From positions 1 to 46,571 of the forward strand of contig CAJTYG010000011.1 in the NCBI GenBank assembly GCA_910584155.1: a DNA stretch of 46,571 bases. Direction: 5' to 3'. Of this stretch, positions 34,355 to 41,899 are shown piece by piece (position 1 is the stretch's first letter; every line of letters begins with the position of its first letter). The DNA is from an uncultured Christensenella sp. (GTDB lineage: Bacteria; Bacillota; Clostridia; Christensenellales; CAG-917). The notes below the pieces were generated by a model. The model saw only the letters and a list, made by a program, of their open reading frames with translations, made no database searches and was not told where the DNA came from. The translations under genes were made by a program, and so were the position numbers.

Positions 34355-35713
34355 ATGAAGAAAAAACCATTATTGATCATCTTAGCGCTGTTATGCGCTT
34401 TGACCTGCACCGTTTGTCTTGCAGCCTGCAACGAGGAAAAGGACACTATGACGGCAGAAAAATGGTCTGCAAGCTTTGCAAATTTTGAAAGCGCAGACAA
34501 TTTTACTTACGTATTTTATCGCAATAGCGTCGAGGTGAGCCGTATCAAGGCGGACGGCAACAAGTTTTATATCAAAAACGAAAACGGCGAAACGATAGTT
34601 GCAAAAGAGAGCGAAAGCTACAATAAATACGAAAAAGCGTCCGACGCCGAAAAATGGACAAAAACGGCTATGACCGAGCAAGAGTTTAATACTTGTAAAA
34701 ACAATTATCTTGAAATACCTGCCGACTATGCCCTGTTCAAAGACGATTTTGCTTCATTTACCTTTAGTGACGGCAAATATACCTCGGCGCTCATCAATAA
34801 AGAGGACACCGAGGGAGTAAACGTGCAAAATATCGAAATTTCTTTTAAAAACGACGCTGTAAGCTACCTTAAATTTGACGTTCTTCAAGGACAGCAAGGC
34901 GTAAGATACGTGTTTGAAAACGTAGGCAGCACAAGCGTTACAGTCCCCACGGTCGGCAATGACGACAACGGCGACGAAGAGGTTGACGGAACGGCAGGAC
35001 TTGCCTACGAGCTCAACACCGACGAACAAAGCTACTGCGTGACAGGTAAAGGCAAAGCTACCGACACCGAAATTGAAATTCCTGCGGAATATAAGGGAAA
35101 GCCCGTGACAAGAATAAAAGACAATGCTTTCGCCGGTGATAATAACATAGAGGGGGTGTATTTCCCCGAAAGCGTAACGCACATAGAAGCGCAGGCGTTT
35201 ATGAACTGCACAGGGCTCATCAGGCTTGGCATGACAGGCGTAACGAATATCGGAATGAGAGCATTTGAAGGCTGCGCTATCGTAAATCTGGAACTGCCCC
35301 AAACGCTTCAAGTGATAGAGAGCTACGCTTTCAGCAAGTGCGAAAATATCCAAAGCGTCACCATTCCCGCCAGTGCGAGGACGATGGGCGTATGCGTGTT
35401 TAGGGAATGTACAAGGCTAAAAACAGTAAATATAGAGGAAGGCTTGACGGTAATAGGCGACTCTTGTTTTGCAAAGTGCGACGATATTGTAAGCATAGTT
35501 TTGCCCAAGAGCATAACTAAAGTCGGAGATTATGCGCTTGACAAATTTACAGCAGTTTATTATCTCGGCAACGAAGACGAATGGTATGAAATAGACCAAA
35601 AGGAGCTCAATTCAAAAACAAAGCTGTATTTCTATTCCGAAAATAAGCCCACGGTTTACGGCAATTTCTGGCACTTTGTGGACAATGCACCCGCAGTGTG
35701 GTCCCTATATTGA
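34355..35713 (+). CDS. BspA-type leucine-rich-repeat lipoprotein
   Basis: The 452-residue surface protein has a lipoprotein signal peptide (KKKPLLIILALLCALTCTV, lipobox LAAC, acylated Cys about 25). A polar unknown domain spans about 28-205, followed by an acidic linker (DDNGDEEVDG). From about 245 to 410 lies a run of LRR_5/BspA-like repeats (IPAEYKGKPVTRIKDNAF, VTHIEAQAFMNCTGL, VIESYAFSKCENI, VIGDSCFAKCDDI). Such proteins bind host or bacterial ligands in some gut and oral bacteria; the ligand here is unknown. GGAGAG precedes the ATG by 7 bases. Its upstream region holds the candidate invertible segment, which suggests phase-variable expression. Confidence 0.85.
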   Translation: MKKKPLLIILALLCALTCTVCLAACNEEKDTMTAEKWSASFANFESADNFTYVFYRNSVEVSRIKADGNKFYIKNENGETIVAKESESYNKYEKASDAEKWTKTAMTEQEFNTCKNNYLEIPADYALFKDDFASFTFSDGKYTSALINKEDTEGVNVQNIEISFKNDAVSYLKFDVLQGQQGVRYVFENVGSTSVTVPTVGNDDNGDEEVDGTAGLAYELNTDEQSYCVTGKGKATDTEIEIPAEYKGKPVTRIKDNAFAGDNNIEGVYFPESVTHIEAQAFMNCTGLIRLGMTGVTNIGMRAFEGCAIVNLELPQTLQVIESYAFSKCENIQSVTIPASARTMGVCVFRECTRLKTVNIEEGLTVIGDSCFAKCDDIVSIVLPKSITKVGDYALDKFTAVYYLGNEDEWYEIDQKELNSKTKLYFYSENKPTVYGNFWHFVDNAPAVWSLY

Positions 35714-35752
35714 TAAATACCACGCAATGACAAATAAAACTAACTGAAATGT

Positions 35753-35788
35753 CTGGATTGCTTCGGCAATAAATGCCTCGCAATGACG
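35753..35788. repeat. Second copy of the dispersed repeat
   Basis: ctggattgcttcggcaa...tgcctcgcaatgacgaa matches the element at 8-40 over nearly its whole length with a short insertion. It lies between the convergent lipoprotein and icd genes. Confidence 0.65.
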
Positions 35789-35794
35789 AAAAAC

Positions 35795-35818
35795 AAACGC
35801 CTGCAAGCGCAGGCGTTT
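35795..35818. terminator. Bidirectional terminator between the lipoprotein gene and icd
   Basis: Perfect 10-bp stem AAACGCCTGC-AAGC-GCAGGCGTTT with T-rich sequence on both strands. It can end transcription of both convergent genes. Confidence 0.8.
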
Positions 35819-35891
35819 ATTTTATAAGGTAAATTGACAAATGAAGTACAATGCTTTTAACTCTTGTTCAAACGTTAAATCGTGTTTTTTA

Positions 35892-37097
35892 TTAAACCGT
35901 TTGTATGGCCTCGTAGCGTCTCGCAACAGCCTGCAAAAAGCCCTTGCTGTCCAACTTTTTGACTTCTACACCGTCTAAGTGAAACAAACCTGTAAGGTCG
36001 CCCGTCATCTCGCCGTTTTCGATGGTTTCGACGCTTGCGGCTTCCATATCGCAGGCAAACTTTATAAGCTGCGAATTGCCGTCCAACTCTCCCCTCTTTT
36101 TTAAAGCGCCCGTCCACGCAAACAGCGTTGCGACGGAATTTGTAGAGGTCGTCTCGCCCGCCTGATATTTTCTGAAATGCCTTGTTACGGTGCCGTGCGC
36201 CGCCTCGTATTCATATGCGCCCGACGGCGATACGAGCACGGACGTCATCATCGCAAGCGAACCGAACGCCGTTGCCACCATATCGCTCATCACGTCGCCG
36301 TCGTAGTTTTTAAGCGCCCATATAAAGCCGCCCTTTGAGCGCATAACTCTCGCAACTGCGTCGTCTATGAGCGTATAAAAATACTCTATGCCCGCTTCCT
36401 CGAATTTTTCCTTGTATTTTGTGTCGTATATCTCTTGAAATATGTCCTTAAAACGGTGGTCGTACACCTTTGATATGGTGTCCTTTGTGGAAAACCACAG
36501 GTCTTTCTTTTCGGACAGCGCATATTCAAAACAGCTTGTAGCAAAGCTTGTTATGCTTTTGTCCGTGTTGTGTTGAGCCTGCAATATGCCGCTCTGCGAG
36601 CCGAAATCAAAAACCTGCTTCTGCACCCCGTTTACGCAAAGCGTGGCAACGCCGCCGTCGGCTTTTAGCTCGACCGCTTTATAAACGTCGCCATAGGCAT
36701 GACGGGCAATTACGATAGGGCTTGTCCAGCTCGGCACAAGCGGCGTAATGCCCTTGACGAGCACGGGCGCACGGAACACTGTGCCGTCCATTATCGCCCT
36801 TATAGTAGCGTTTGGCGACGGATACAGTTTTTTCAGCCCGAATTCTTCCTGTCTTTGAGCGTTTGGCGTGATAGTTGCGCACTTTACGCCCACGCCGTAT
36901 TTCAGACAGGCATTGCCTGCAAGAGTTGTTACGGCGTCGTCGGTCGCATCACGGTTTTGTATAGACAGGTCAAAATACACAGTCTTTAAATCTACATATG
37001 GCAAAATGAGGATATCCTTCACCCACTGCCACAGTATGCGTGTCATTTCGTCGCCGTCCATTTCCACAAGCGGAACGCTCATTTTAATTTTGTCCAT
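35892..37097 (-). CDS. icd: NADP-dependent isocitrate dehydrogenase
   Basis: Oxidative decarboxylation of isocitrate to 2-oxoglutarate. The 401-residue protein is of the eukaryotic-like homodimeric NADP class: MVEMDGDEMTRI-type start (VPLVEMDGDEMTRILW), the substrate loop SPNATIRAIMDGTVFR, YKEKFEEAGIEYFYTLIDDAVARV and the cofactor region AAHGTVTRHFRKYQAGE. The His/Arg in that loop suits NADP. It forms its own unit with TAGGAGG before the ATG and a terminator on each side. No other TCA-cycle genes are nearby; a glutamate-supply role is likely. Confidence 0.94.
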   Translation of the reverse strand: MDKIKMSVPLVEMDGDEMTRILWQWVKDILILPYVDLKTVYFDLSIQNRDATDDAVTTLAGNACLKYGVGVKCATITPNAQRQEEFGLKKLYPSPNATIRAIMDGTVFRAPVLVKGITPLVPSWTSPIVIARHAYGDVYKAVELKADGGVATLCVNGVQKQVFDFGSQSGILQAQHNTDKSITSFATSCFEYALSEKKDLWFSTKDTISKVYDHRFKDIFQEIYDTKYKEKFEEAGIEYFYTLIDDAVARVMRSKGGFIWALKNYDGDVMSDMVATAFGSLAMMTSVLVSPSGAYEYEAAHGTVTRHFRKYQAGETTSTNSVATLFAWTGALKKRGELDGNSQLIKFACDMEAASVETIENGEMTGDLTGLFHLDGVEVKKLDSKGFLQAVARRYEAIQTV

Positions 37098-37197
37098 AAA
37101 TGCCTCCTACTTTGCGTGTATCTTAGCACAGCACGCCGATTATAGCAAGTTAAATTTAATATATATACACCGATATACACCGATAAAAAGCAAAAAA

Positions 37198-37213
37198 CAC
37201 GCAAATATGCGTG
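37198..37213 (-). terminator. Terminator after ddl
   Basis: Minus-strand CACGCA-TATT-TGCGTG followed by TTTTTTGC, between ddl and icd. The direct repeat atacaccgat occurs twice just beyond it. Confidence 0.7.
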
Positions 37214-37239
37214 ATTTTGCATAAAGTGTGCAGACGATA

Positions 37240-38364
37240 TTACTTTGCTATCTTTCCGCCCGATTTAAACTTTGACAGCACCTCCGTCTTGAATGAGGAC
37301 GGCGTGCGATGCAGCGCCTGATAGTTGACGGCATTGTCGATAAGTCGGGATATGAGCGTTTTAAAGTCGATATTCTGTCCCTCGAACAGATAGAACGCCA
37401 TCGAGCCGGGCACGGTGTTTATCTCGTTGATATACACCTTGTTGCGTGCCTTGTCCACAAGATAGTCCATTCGCACAACACCGTTAAGGTCGAGCTCTCT
37501 GTAAATGCGCTCGGTATGCGCCTTGACTATCAGTTCGAGATTGCCTATATCCGCAGGGATAATATGTCCGCCCCCTCCCATTTTGCCGTTTGTCATATAT
37601 TTATCGTCAAAGGTGAGAAAGTCGTTTAGCGTCAACGGCTGCTCGGTGTCCGACAGAATTATCCGCTCGCCGTCCCTGAAAGCGGCGCAGTTTACTTCCA
37701 CAAAATCGGTCAGTTTATGCTCAACTATTATCTTTGTATCGAATTTGCATGCCACGTCAAGCGCAAATTTGAGCTGCTCACGGTCCTCCGCCACAGTGAT
37801 GCCTATGCTGCTGCCTTGATTTGACGGCTTTACGATAAGCGGATATGTCAAAAAGCTCTCGAGCCTCTGAAGGGTACGCTCGGCATCTTCCTCAAACTCC
37901 TCTCTCGAAACCACCTCGTGCGGAAGCGTATTGAGCAACATTCCCTCAAACAGTTGTTTGGAAAGCGCCTTATCCATTCCGCATGCGGACGCAAGCACGG
38001 ACGGGCTTGTATACGCTATCCCGTTATACTCAAGCACTGCCTGCAGCACTCCGCTTTCGCCCTCGCCGCCGTGACAGCAGATAAACGCTGCGTCGGGCTT
38101 GAAATACTTTGAAAACGAATTGCGCTTTATCGTGTAAAACTCGCCCTTATACAGTATCGCCCTTTGGTGATCGAGAGGGTTGAACGACGAAAAAGCGTCC
38201 AGCTTGTCCAAACCCTTTACGAAAAAATCGCCCTCGTACATAAATATCGGCTCAACCGAATATGCGGACCTGTCTATATTGGACAGCACCTGCATAGCCG
38301 TGATAACGGATATATCGCTTTCAAGCGAACGACCGCCGAAAATCAACGCCACCTTTTTTTTCAT
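37240..38364 (-). CDS. ddl: D-alanine--D-alanine ligase
   Basis: ATP-grasp ligase that makes the D-Ala-D-Ala dipeptide for MurF. The 374-residue protein has an N-terminal domain (KVALIFGGRSLESDISVIT), the ATP-grasp core (LIVKPSNQGSSIGITVAED) and a C-terminal metal region (VRMDYLVD ... VYINEINTVPGSMAFYLFEGQ). The omega-loop region reads FDDKYMTNGKMGGGGH. Its Lys-Tyr pair favours D-Ala over D-lactate as second substrate, but this is tentative. The gene is separate from the murF operon upstream, with a terminator between them. Confidence 0.94.
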   Translation of the reverse strand: MKKKVALIFGGRSLESDISVITAMQVLSNIDRSAYSVEPIFMYEGDFFVKGLDKLDAFSSFNPLDHQRAILYKGEFYTIKRNSFSKYFKPDAAFICCHGGEGESGVLQAVLEYNGIAYTSPSVLASACGMDKALSKQLFEGMLLNTLPHEVVSREEFEEDAERTLQRLESFLTYPLIVKPSNQGSSIGITVAEDREQLKFALDVACKFDTKIIVEHKLTDFVEVNCAAFRDGERIILSDTEQPLTLNDFLTFDDKYMTNGKMGGGGHIIPADIGNLELIVKAHTERIYRELDLNGVVRMDYLVDKARNKVYINEINTVPGSMAFYLFEGQNIDFKTLISRLIDNAVNYQALHRTPSSFKTEVLSKFKSGGKIAK

Positions 38365-38457
38365 ATCGACCTCACACTGTTACTATCTATGCAACGGCAC
38401 AGCAAAAAGTGCTGACCTATGTATGCAGTCTTTTGCAAATATCAAACTAAATTTTAA

Positions 38458-38494
38458 AAAGTATTATAAAAATGCACATAATTTATAATACTTT
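38458..38494 (-). terminator. AT-rich hairpin terminator after the murF-like gene
   Basis: Perfect 13-bp inverted repeat AAAGTATTATAAA / TTTATAATACTTT with an 11-base loop, followed on the minus strand by TTTTTAAAATTT. The same 13-base arm recurs at 43809-43821. Confidence 0.6.
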
Positions 38495-38495
38495 C

Positions 38496-40097
38496 TTATC
38501 GTTTTTCATTATATATGTCGGGCAAATCGTTTAAAATCAGCAAAATGTCGTCCATATGCAGTCTGTTTGCAAAATCGTCCTCGGCGGTTTTAAGGCTGTC
38601 GTAAACGTGTATTTCGCCCCCGTATCCGCCCTCTATCAGCCCTCGCCTGATGGGATCGGTGCGCTTTATGCCTATCAGCAAGACGAGATCCGCAACGGCG
38701 CTCATATTCAATCCGAGATTATAGTTTTCCTCGTCCTCTTTTTCGCCGAGCTCTACAAGACCGGGCGTCATCACGACCTTTCTGCCCTCAAACAGCGCAA
38801 GCGTTTCAAGCGCAGTTCTTGCGCCGTCGGGATTGGAATTGAAGCTGTCGTCTATTATCTTTATGCCGTTGCCGTGTATCAGCTCCATTCTGTGCGGCAC
38901 AGGCTCGAGCTTCTCTATTGCGTCAAGTATGAAAGGCACCTCTACGCCGAGCTTATATGCCATAGCCGCCGCAAGCACGATGTTTTCTATGTTGTGCGTG
39001 CCTATCAGCGGCGTTTTCACATAATAGGACTGACCGTCAAGCAGAATGTCGAAATCGCTGCCGCAGTCGGTCACTCTGATATTTTCCGCACCGAAGTCTT
39101 CTTCATTTAAACCTGCATACAGCAGCTGAGGCTTATGCTTTAAGCCGTCATATTGATTTTGTACGCTATCCTTAAGCTTTGAGTTTACAACGCATAAGCC
39201 CTCTTCGCCCACGCCGAGTATGCGGCACTTTTCTTTTGTGATGTTTTCCTGCGTGCGGAAGGTTTCAAGGTGCTGCGAGTTTATCCCCGTAAGTATGGTA
39301 TACGTTGGCTTTACTATGCGCATAAGCGTCTTTATATCGCCCACCCTGCGTGCGCCGAATTCCGCTACGAACACATCATAAGTGCCGTCAAGTCCGTTGA
39401 CGGTTTTGGATATGCCCATAGGCGTATTGTAGCTTGCGGGAGTGACGAGCACGTTGTACTTTTGCTGCAGCATTGCGCTCAAAAAATTTTTTACGGACGT
39501 CTTGCCGTAGCTGCCCGTAATGGCAATTTTGACAAGATTTTGGCTTTGAGCAAGCCGTTTTGCCGTGCGCCGTGAATACATAGCGTTATTTATGCGCTCA
39601 AATATGTTGCTGATATTGCCGAAAACGATAAACATAAGCGGATAAACAAGCGGGAAAAAGAACAGTATCAAAAAACGCATATACTGCTGCGTTATGTATG
39701 CGTTTCCTATCGCAAACGCCACCGTCACCGTCGCCGTTGACATAGCGGTGATAAACAGCAGACAACGCACCGCTCTTTTGGTATATTTAAGCGGCTTTTT
39801 TCGAGTTGGCAAATCCTCCATAAAATACATAGCAAATTCCGCTATGAAAAAGAAAAGCACCGTCAAAAAGCCCCAAAACGCTCTCGTCTGCAAAAAGTAA
39901 AATATGCACCATATGCCTACAAACACCACGACTGCGCATAAATCGATAAGATACACAAGACTAAGCCGCTTGTTTTTGAAAATTTCCGTGATGCGATAAT
40001 TGTCCTGCTGTATCGCATACAGATACGGACGTGTCATAAAAAAGGCGTCTATAAACACCAACAGAATATAAAACCAATCGCCTCTAAGCAAGGTCAT
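38496..40097 (-). CDS. murF: Membrane-anchored MurF-like Mur ligase
   Basis: MurF adds D-Ala-D-Ala to UDP-MurNAc-tripeptide. The Mur-ligase centre and C-terminal domains are clear: ATP loop ITGSYGKTSVKNFL (about 195), EFGARRVGDI, GINSQHLETF, HNIENIVLAAAMAYKLGV and VPHRMELIHGNGIKIIDDSFNSNPDG. The usual N-terminal UDP-binding domain is not recognisable. Instead residues 1-180 hold about five or six membrane helices. The 533-residue length exceeds normal MurF (about 450). The ATG at 40097 follows GGGAG. It is the last gene of the FMN-riboswitch operon. The substrate is inferred from motifs; an alternative is another Mur-type ligase. Confidence 0.8.
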   Translation of the reverse strand: MTLLRGDWFYILLVFIDAFFMTRPYLYAIQQDNYRITEIFKNKRLSLVYLIDLCAVVVFVGIWCIFYFLQTRAFWGFLTVLFFFIAEFAMYFMEDLPTRKKPLKYTKRAVRCLLFITAMSTATVTVAFAIGNAYITQQYMRFLILFFFPLVYPLMFIVFGNISNIFERINNAMYSRRTAKRLAQSQNLVKIAITGSYGKTSVKNFLSAMLQQKYNVLVTPASYNTPMGISKTVNGLDGTYDVFVAEFGARRVGDIKTLMRIVKPTYTILTGINSQHLETFRTQENITKEKCRILGVGEEGLCVVNSKLKDSVQNQYDGLKHKPQLLYAGLNEEDFGAENIRVTDCGSDFDILLDGQSYYVKTPLIGTHNIENIVLAAAMAYKLGVEVPFILDAIEKLEPVPHRMELIHGNGIKIIDDSFNSNPDGARTALETLALFEGRKVVMTPGLVELGEKEDEENYNLGLNMSAVADLVLLIGIKRTDPIRRGLIEGGYGGEIHVYDSLKTAEDDFANRLHMDDILLILNDLPDIYNEKR

Positions 40098-40139
40098 AAA
40101 CTTAACTGCTCCCAAACTCGTATAGGCTTTTGTAAATAC

Positions 40140-40790
40140 TCACCCGACAAACGCTCGCAGTATAGCAATAAATTTTGCGCTGTCGTCCGCATAAGAAAAA
40201 TGCCCGCCGTCCAACCAGAATATTACGGAATCCGCAATGCCTTTGTTTAGTTTTTTTGCCATATATGCAGGCGTTTCGCCGTCGTTGCGCCCCCAAAATA
40301 TCGCCGTCGGGCACTGTATTTTGCAAAGCAACGCAGTCTGATCGTAATTCACTACGTTTTTGAATGTCTCTTTCATAAGCGGCGACAGCGCTCTGAAGTC
40401 CGACGATCCGCTAAGTCCCTTAAATCCCATTTTGCGCAGTAGCTTGTGCAGCCCCACCTTGACGCAGTATTTTATGCCCCGACGGGGCTTTATTCCTGCG
40501 CTATCCACAAGCACAAGCTTACGCACTATATGCGGATAGCCGCTTGCAAGTTCCAAACAAACACGTCCGCCGAACGAATGTCCCACAAATATTCCGTTTT
40601 CTATGCCGAGATAAGCAAGCAGCTTTAAAACGTCGTCAGCGTATTTTGCCACGCTGTAGACCTCGGACGGTTCGTCGCTCCTGCCGAAGCCCGCAAAGTC
40701 AAGCACAGTCACTCTATGCGTTGCGCTAAACGCCTTTGCGACAAATAAAAAGGCGGAGATGCTCGCACCCCAGCCGTGTAAAAAAATCAT
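40140..40790 (-). CDS. Alpha/beta hydrolase with unclear start
   Basis: The fold is clear: oxyanion motif IFLHGWGAS, DFAGFGRSDEP, the nucleophile elbow GHSFGG, an acid in IFWGRNDGETPAY, and the histidine in LDGGHFSY. The substrate is unknown. The only in-frame ATG (40790) would delete the first two strands. Homologous-looking residues KKVEINGHGISYVSFGSGED continue in frame upstream to about 40850, but no ATG, GTG or TTG is available. Candidate explanations: an ATA start at 40883 placed 6 bases after GGAGG; a TTG at 40858 followed by A AAA AAG slippage; or a one-base sequence error. Confidence 0.75.
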   Translation of the reverse strand: MIFLHGWGASISAFLFVAKAFSATHRVTVLDFAGFGRSDEPSEVYSVAKYADDVLKLLAYLGIENGIFVGHSFGGRVCLELASGYPHIVRKLVLVDSAGIKPRRGIKYCVKVGLHKLLRKMGFKGLSGSSDFRALSPLMKETFKNVVNYDQTALLCKIQCPTAIFWGRNDGETPAYMAKKLNKGIADSVIFWLDGGHFSYADDSAKFIAILRAFVG

Positions 40791-40872
40791 ATCCTCGCCA
40801 CTGCCAAAGCTGACGTAGCTTATGCCGTGACCGTTTATTTCAACTTTTTTGAATTCAACTTCGTTGACGGTT

Positions 40873-41328
40873 TTAGTTTGTATCGATATCCTCCCCGACA
40901 GTCAGCCACATCACGTAGGCGTCGTATCTGTTTGCATAATACCTCTTACGCACGCCTTCGACCGTAAATCCCAACGATTTGTAAAGATTTACGGCTACTT
41001 CGTTTGTGTCCTTGACCTCGAGTGTGATGCGCTTTACGCCTGCGCCCTTTGCTATCTCAAGCAAGCGCAGCATAAGCGACCTTCCTATGCCTTGCCCACG
41101 CCTGTCCGCACGCACGGCGACGTTAGCTATCTGTCCTTCGTCCAGCACCCTGTGGAAGCCCGCATAGCAAACCACCTTGCCGTCCTCTACGCCGACTGCA
41201 TAGAATGCGTTTTCGTCCGAAAGCTCGGGCAGAAACATATTTACCGACCAAGGCTCGTCAAAAGCCTCCTTTTCTATTGCCGCCATCTGTTCGAGGTAAG
41301 AGGGCTTTAGAGCGTCAAACTCAATCAT
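40873..41328 (-). CDS. rimI: Ribosomal-protein-alanine N-acetyltransferase RimI
   Basis: GNAT acetyltransferase, 151 residues: the N-terminal EAFDEPWSVNMFLPEL, the acetyl-CoA loop VRADRRGQGIGRSLM and the late LEVKDTNEVAVNLYKSLGFTVEGVRKRYY are typical of RimI. RimI acetylates ribosomal protein S18 in model bacteria; substrates vary. It overlaps tsaB by 8 bases, the common tsaE-tsaB-rimI order. Confidence 0.93.
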   Translation of the reverse strand: MIEFDALKPSYLEQMAAIEKEAFDEPWSVNMFLPELSDENAFYAVGVEDGKVVCYAGFHRVLDEGQIANVAVRADRRGQGIGRSLMLRLLEIAKGAGVKRITLEVKDTNEVAVNLYKSLGFTVEGVRKRYYANRYDAYVMWLTVGEDIDTN

Positions 41329-41899
41329 TTTCCCTCTCCGCCTGCGATTTTCTCATATAATACGGCACTAAAACGTCCACAAAGCTTTCATCAGCTATCT
41401 TTTTGCGGACGACGCCCTCAAGCGCTTTGCTATAGCTGCAGTCGGGCGACAGCTTTGCTTTGCCAACTATATCGCTCGCTTCGGCGGCGCTTACAAAGCT
41501 TGCCTCGACGACCTCGCCGTTTACACAGTGCGCCGTATAATAGTTGCCGTGTCCTGCGTCCACTGCCGCCGTCACGTCCGCACAATTATTATATGCGATA
41601 AGCTCAAAGGACGTTACAGCAATGCGCTTAGCGCCCGTAGCGAACGCAAGCGCAGTTATTGCGGATACGCCTATGCGTATGCCTGTAAACGAGCCGGGAC
41701 CTACAACGGCGCATACGGCGTTCAGGTCGTTTGCGCTTAGCCCCGCTTCTTTCAACACACTGTCGACAGTAGGCATAAGCAAGCCGGAGTGCCCCGACTT
41801 GCCTACCTCTATCTCACGGCAAAAGGTCGTATCATCCTTTATCACCACCGCCGTAAGCTTAGTGCTTGTTGTGTCTATCGCAAGACAATTCAAAATCAT
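41321..41899 (-). CDS. tsaB: t6A biosynthesis protein TsaB
   Basis: Inactive ASKHA-fold partner of TsaD in making threonylcarbamoyladenosine at position 37 of ANN-decoding tRNAs. The 192-residue protein shows LAIDTTSTKLTAVVI, SGLLMPTVDSVLKEA and the signature VGPGSFTGIRIGVS. It is somewhat short (typical 220-230), mainly at the C-terminal side. The ATG overlaps the ribU::tsaE stop (ATGA), with GTGGAGGA upstream. tsaD is not in the window. Confidence 0.95.
   Translation of the reverse strand: MILNCLAIDTTSTKLTAVVIKDDTTFCREIEVGKSGHSGLLMPTVDSVLKEAGLSANDLNAVCAVVGPGSFTGIRIGVSAITALAFATGAKRIAVTSFELIAYNNCADVTAAVDAGHGNYYTAHCVNGEVVEASFVSAAEASDIVGKAKLSPDCSYSKALEGVVRKKIADESFVDVLVPYYMRKSQAEREND

Noticed and set aside
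37151..37190. Direct repeat atacaccgat between ddl and icd as a regulator site
   Set aside because: Only two short adjacent copies in AT-rich DNA; no symmetry and no link to a regulator.
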